From: Roseivivax halodurans JCM 10272
Lineage (GTDB): Bacteria > Pseudomonadota > Alphaproteobacteria > Rhodobacterales > Rhodobacteraceae
Length of the DNA stretch: 64,000 nt
Assembly: GCF_000521785.1 (NCBI RefSeq)
Contig: NZ_JALZ01000006.1
Coordinates: 124,001-188,000 of the forward strand
Reading direction: 5' to 3'
Of the stretch, positions 63,781 through 64,000 are shown piece after piece. Each line of letters begins with the position of its first letter. Within the stretch, counting starts at the first letter, position 1. Below the pieces are notes generated by a model that made no database searches, was not told the origin of the DNA, and saw only the letters and a program-made list of their open reading frames with translations. The translations under genes were made by a program, and so were the position numbers.

Positions 63781-64000
63781 ATGGCCCCGACACCCCGCAC
63801 CTTTTCCCACATCGGCCTGTCCGTCCCGGACCTCGAGGCCGCGGTGAAATTCTACTCCGAAGTCCTCGGCTTCTATGTGGTGATGGAGCCTTCGGAGACC
63901 GTCGAGGACGACAGCGCCATCGGGGTCATGTGTACCGACGTGTTTGGACCCGGATGGGGCTCGCTACGGATCGCGCATCTGTCGACAGCGGACGGCATCG
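63781..64000 (+). CDS. VOC/glyoxalase family protein (5' end only)
   Basis: The first 73 residues are visible: 'TFSHIGLSVPDLEAAVKFYSEVLGFYVVMEP' is the start of a vicinal-oxygen-chelate fold with the metal His in 'SHIGLSV'. The gene runs off the window. VOC members include glyoxalases, dioxygenases and resistance proteins; this stretch does not decide between them. A clear AAGGAG precedes the ATG. Divergent LysR is its likely regulator. Confidence 0.85.
   Translation, partial: MAPTPRTFSHIGLSVPDLEAAVKFYSEVLGFYVVMEPSETVEDDSAIGVMCTDVFGPGWGSLRIAHLSTADGI

Noticed and set aside
1-64000. CRISPR arrays, rRNA genes, complete insertion sequences
   Set aside because: No regularly spaced repeats, no rRNA-like sequence and no transposase genes were seen; the MORN and low-complexity genes are the only repetitive stretches.

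Overview
The window looks like chromosomal DNA of an alphaproteobacterium, most likely Rhodobacterales/Roseobacter group. It is GC-rich, roughly two-thirds G+C by eye. It carries a run of genes typical of that group: petABC (cytochrome bc1), a CryB-type FeS photolyase relative, TIGR02186 next to a TSUP exporter, TIGR02300, an LpxQ-like barrel, a urease operon interrupted by extra genes, and DUF484 beside xerC. Nearly everything is housekeeping or metabolism packed in short operons, many with 4-nt start/stop overlaps.

Layout: 1-2021 holds an FtsX-type permease tail, an IMPase-family phosphatase and a small unknown protein. 2090-6955 is the glycine cleavage operon gcvT-gcvH-gcvP on the minus strand, led by a tandem glycine riboswitch. 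7012-9363 has an NsrR-type FeS regulator divergent from a gamma-glutamylcyclotransferase-like gene and a DUF2254 membrane protein. 9360-15372 holds gltX, thpR, a 2OG-Fe(II) oxygenase, wrbA, a small zincin, a PsiE-like protein and nadE. 15554-19505 holds an 18-repeat MORN protein, an SDR coupled to cryB, and a DUF2945 protein. 19570-25173 holds truA, TSUP plus TIGR02186, a thioesterase, a PRC-barrel protein and uvrC. 25502-31288 holds an SDR, a Ca/Na antiporter, a mini zinc-ribbon protein, an S49 peptidase, priA and transaldolase. 31428-37424 holds petABC, the LpxQ-like barrel, a GST, xerC and DUF484. 37576-40890 is thiBPQ under a TPP riboswitch. 41033-42336 holds a small membrane protein and aroC. 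42450-49106 is the urease operon ureD-A-x-B-x-C-x-E-F-G, where each x is a non-urease gene. 49257-57699 holds trmO, a PBP-domain regulator, an RluA enzyme, a methionine/homocysteine plus LysE-exporter cluster, accA, a GntR regulator, a YgjP-like peptidase and TIGR02300.

From tRNA-Ala (57795-57870) to about 62780 the character changes. There is a frameshifted AAA ATPase, then two clearly AT-richer genes: a DUF4297/Cap4-type nuclease, and an SMC/Rad50-like ATPase with a CPTC zinc-hook-like motif. A serine recombinase follows. This is a horizontally acquired island, and the nuclease-SMC pair is most likely a Lamassu-like anti-phage or anti-plasmid system of a compact two-gene type. It is the most interesting item in the window. 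After it the host-like sequence resumes with a LysR regulator divergent from a truncated VOC-family gene.

All functional calls rest on reading motifs and gene order. No database search was run.
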